From Caulobacteraceae bacterium (lineage in GTDB: Bacteria > Pseudomonadota > Alphaproteobacteria > Caulobacterales > Caulobacteraceae): 7,838 bases of DNA. Both the position numbers and the translations under genes were made by a program. Location: the NCBI GenBank assembly GCA_003136615.1, contig PLFA01000198.1:194-8031 (forward strand). Direction: 5' to 3'. Below the pieces are notes generated by a model that saw only the letters and a list, made by a program, of their open reading frames with translations, was not told where the DNA came from and did no database searches. How positions within the stretch are numbered: position 1 is the first letter of the stretch; each line of letters opens with the position of its first letter. Of the stretch, positions 6,242-7,838 are shown in pieces.

Positions 6242-7069
6242 TCAATACGCCAGCAGACGCCGCATAACCTCTGGCCGCGTCTCCCGGGTCGCGGTCTCCA
6301 CGCGGGCGCCGGGGACCAAACGCGCCGCGGGCTCGGCGAAATCCGCCAGGGGATCGCCCGCCACAGCGAGGATTATAGCGGGCACGGTGACAAGCGGCAG
6401 GCGCGCGGCGATGTCATGGGAAAAAGCGGCCTCATAGGCCAGATGATAGGTGGACCACGCCCCCAGCACCTCGGCGGCCCAGGTCGTCCAAGCGGCCAAT
6501 GGCGGCGGAGCGCCACCCGGAATTTGGTGCGCGGCATCTCGGCTATAATAGGGAAAACGCTGGGTCATTTGGCCGGTGAAGTTCCAGAGCCACTGAAGGT
6601 GACCTCCCTGGGCGTCCGGCGTGATCGCGGGGGCGTAGAGGGCTTTGAATTCCGCGCGCTCGGCATCTGAAAAGAGGCCGACCCCATCCAATATGAGACG
6701 GCGGACCCGATGCGGGTGGGCGATGGCCACCTCGCACATGACCTGGGCGCCAGTGTGGGTCCCATAGAGATCGGCGCGCTCCAACCCCAAATGATCCATC
6801 ACCGCGATCAGGCACTGGGCGTAGAAGGCGATGCTGGGATCCGCCGGCGGTGGGTCAGAGTCCCCATTGCCCATCATGTCGGGCGCGAATACTTCCCGAT
6901 CATCGCCCAGCGCCGCCATCAGGGGCAGGAGATCGCGTGAGGACCCAGGCCCGCCATGGGCCATGGCGAGAGGCGGGGCTTCGCCCGAGAAGGGCCTTGC
7001 CACATGCCGATAATGAATGAGGCCTCCGGGCGCGCGCAGGAACGCGCGGTCGATCACGACGTCCGTCAC
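6242..7069 (-). CDS. cytoplasmic alpha/beta-hydrolase-fold protein with His at the nucleophile elbow
   Basis: A 275-residue alpha/beta-hydrolase-fold protein without signal peptide. I start it at the GTG at 7069, which overlaps the stop of the preceding gene as GTGA and has AAAGG 4 bases upstream. The in-frame extension to 7150 lies wholly inside that gene. HGGPGSS (38-44) is the oxyanion loop, APDMMGNGDSD (62-72) the following strand and turn, and GTHTG (103-107) the nucleophile elbow, with H105 where Ser, Cys or Asp is expected. A cap region follows (about 135-225). The acid is probably D239 in AVAGDP. No His stands in the C-terminal segment (240-275), where the catalytic His normally lies, and the protein ends soon after RPEVMRRLLAY. 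Last gene of a three-gene coupled operon with an FAD-linked oxidase. Fold confident; reaction unknown and unlikely to be a Ser-His-Asp hydrolysis. Confidence 0.9.
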   Translation of the reverse strand: MTDVVIDRAFLRAPGGLIHYRHVARPFSGEAPPLAMAHGGPGSSRDLLPLMAALGDDREVFAPDMMGNGDSDPPPADPSIAFYAQCLIAVMDHLGLERADLYGTHTGAQVMCEVAIAHPHRVRRLILDGVGLFSDAERAEFKALYAPAITPDAQGGHLQWLWNFTGQMTQRFPYYSRDAAHQIPGGAPPPLAAWTTWAAEVLGAWSTYHLAYEAAFSHDIAARLPLVTVPAIILAVAGDPLADFAEPAARLVPGARVETATRETRPEVMRRLLAY

Positions 7070-7392
7070 TTGGCCTTTGAGCCCTGGCGCAGGGCCTCGA
7101 CATCCTCGGTGATCACGCGGAAAAGACGGCGGATATAGGCGTCGCGCCACGCCTCGCGGTCGTCCTCCACGGCGGGGTCGGGGCGATAGGCCTCCACCCG
7201 CGAGGGGCTGGGCAGAGCATCCTGGGCGGCGACGCGCTCGTGGGTGTCCAGACGTTCGCGTAAAGAGGCGACCTCCGAAGTCAAGGCGAGGAGGACAGCC
7301 ATCACCCGGTCCACATCGCCCGCATCGAAATAGCTCGGACGATCAGGGCCCCGCGCCTTTCGCGGCCGGGCGACCTGCGGCTTATCGCTCAT
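7066..7392 (-). CDS. 108-residue uncharacterised protein in an FAD-oxidase operon
   Basis: I chose the ATG at 7392 (MSDKPQ), which overlaps the stop of the FAD-linked oxidase as ATGA; the stop overlaps the next start as GTGA. These two 4-base overlaps are the main evidence that it is real. The long upstream extension to 7734 in this frame is a shadow of the oxidase gene. Residues 1-20 are basic and proline-rich. About 22-54 (FDAGDVDRVMAVLLALTSEVASLRER and on) is a probable amphipathic helix or coiled coil, with a heptad-like pattern of Val and Leu. The C-terminal part (about 74-108) is charged and helical, with REAWRDAYIRRLFRV. There are no cysteines, metal-binding motif or membrane segment. 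A small helical partner or assembly factor for the oxidase is conceivable but is inference only. Confidence 0.8.
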   Translation of the reverse strand: MSDKPQVARPRKARGPDRPSYFDAGDVDRVMAVLLALTSEVASLRERLDTHERVAAQDALPSPSRVEAYRPDPAVEDDREAWRDAYIRRLFRVITEDVEALRQGSKAK

Positions 7393-7838
7393 GCCAAACC
7401 CAGGACGCCCGGATTGACCCGTCCTTCCGGATCCACAAGCGCCTTGATCCCCTTGAGAAAAGATCGAACGGGAGGTTGGCGGCTTTCCATGTAGCGATAG
7501 GTCTTGCCGATCTGGAGGTGAGCGCAGCCATGCTCCAACCAGAAGGCCGCGAGATCGGCGCGCAGGTGGCGGACCGCCTCCGCCGTTTCCGGCGCGGGCG
7601 CCAAACGTGGCAGTTTTGCCAGGTGGGCCGGCGTAATGACCCGCTCGTGGTAAAGAGCCCTTTCGCCAGGCCAATAGAGCATAGGCTCCAGCAGAATCGC
7701 CGTGGTGGAAATGGCGAAGGTCACATAACCCCACTCGATACCGTGCTGGCTGAGAAGCTCCGCGCGGGCTTCGAAAAAGGCGTGCAAGTCGCTGGTCAGG
7801 GCGACGATCTTCGAGTGCGGCGCGATGCCGTGGCTGGG
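7389..7838 (-). CDS. FAD-linked oxidase, C-terminal part (5' end beyond the window)
   Basis: The frame is open from the right edge (reading PSHGIAPHSKIVAL) through 149 residues to a TGA at 7389-7391, so the start is outside the window. The tail VDPEGRVNPGVLGL is the typical end of FAD-linked oxidases of the VAO/PCMH superfamily (D-lactate or glycolate dehydrogenase-like, or vanillyl-alcohol-oxidase-like). HGCAHLQIGKTYRY just before it fits the last strand and helix of the substrate-capping domain. The FAD-binding domain cannot be seen, so flavin attachment and subfamily are undetermined. Such enzymes oxidise alpha-hydroxy acids or para-substituted phenols. It is the first visible gene of an operon in which all three genes overlap by 4 bases. 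Confidence 0.78.
   Translation of the reverse strand, partial: PSHGIAPHSKIVALTSDLHAFFEARAELLSQHGIEWGYVTFAISTTAILLEPMLYWPGERALYHERVITPAHLAKLPRLAPAPETAEAVRHLRADLAAFWLEHGCAHLQIGKTYRYMESRQPPVRSFLKGIKALVDPEGRVNPGVLGLA

Noticed and set aside
4776..6245. Long minus-strand frames (4776-5567, 5637-6245) antisense to the GMC gene
   Set aside because: Low-complexity Arg/Ala/Gly translations without motifs, opposite a gene with every GMC signature intact.
7393..7734. Long N-terminal extension of the 108-residue protein
   Set aside because: The extension lies entirely within the FAD-linked oxidase gene in another frame and has no motif; the ATG at 7392 with its ATGA overlap explains the start.

Overview
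The window reads as chromosomal DNA of a GC-rich alphaproteobacterium. A Caulobacterales or Sphingomonadales member is my best guess, based on the GC-rich codon use, a large TonB-dependent receptor beside soluble flavoenzymes, and the style of the short operon genes. This is inference; no rRNA or other marker gene is present. There are seven well-supported protein genes and possibly the first codons of an eighth at the left edge. I see no tRNA, rRNA, CRISPR array, insertion sequence or attachment site.

Layout. The minus-strand block from 4388 down to 67 encodes an outer-membrane TonB-dependent receptor, then a spacer of about 210 bases packed with stem-loops, then a Tat-exported protein with two Dabb (dimeric alpha/beta barrel) domains, then 9 bases further an exported alpha/beta-hydrolase-fold protein. 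A second small start may lie at 29 going off the left edge. The 264-base region 4389-4652 is divergent. It holds a perfect 16-bp palindrome, further inverted repeats built on TGTCCC/GGGACA half-sites, and two stem-loops in front of the plus-strand gene. On the plus strand, 4653-6239 is a complete FAD-dependent GMC-family oxidoreductase. It converges with only 2 bases to spare on a minus-strand operon entering from the right edge: the C-terminal part of an FAD-linked oxidase (to 7389), a 108-residue uncharacterised protein (7392-7066) and a cytoplasmic alpha/beta-hydrolase-fold protein (7069-6242). Each of these genes overlaps the next by 4 bases (ATGA, GTGA).

How the genes may work together (inference). 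The set looks like an uptake-and-catabolism locus for an organic compound that cannot be named from sequence. The receptor would take it across the outer membrane, the two exported proteins would act in the periplasm, and the GMC enzyme, FAD-linked oxidase and second hydrolase-fold protein would act in the cytoplasm. The most unusual point is that both hydrolase-fold proteins, although very different from each other, have histidine where the catalytic serine should be (GHHTG and GTHTG), and neither shows the usual C-terminal catalytic histidine. They may belong to a hydrolase-fold group with another chemistry. The stacked operators and stem-loops before the GMC gene suggest tight, ligand-responsive control by a regulator encoded elsewhere.
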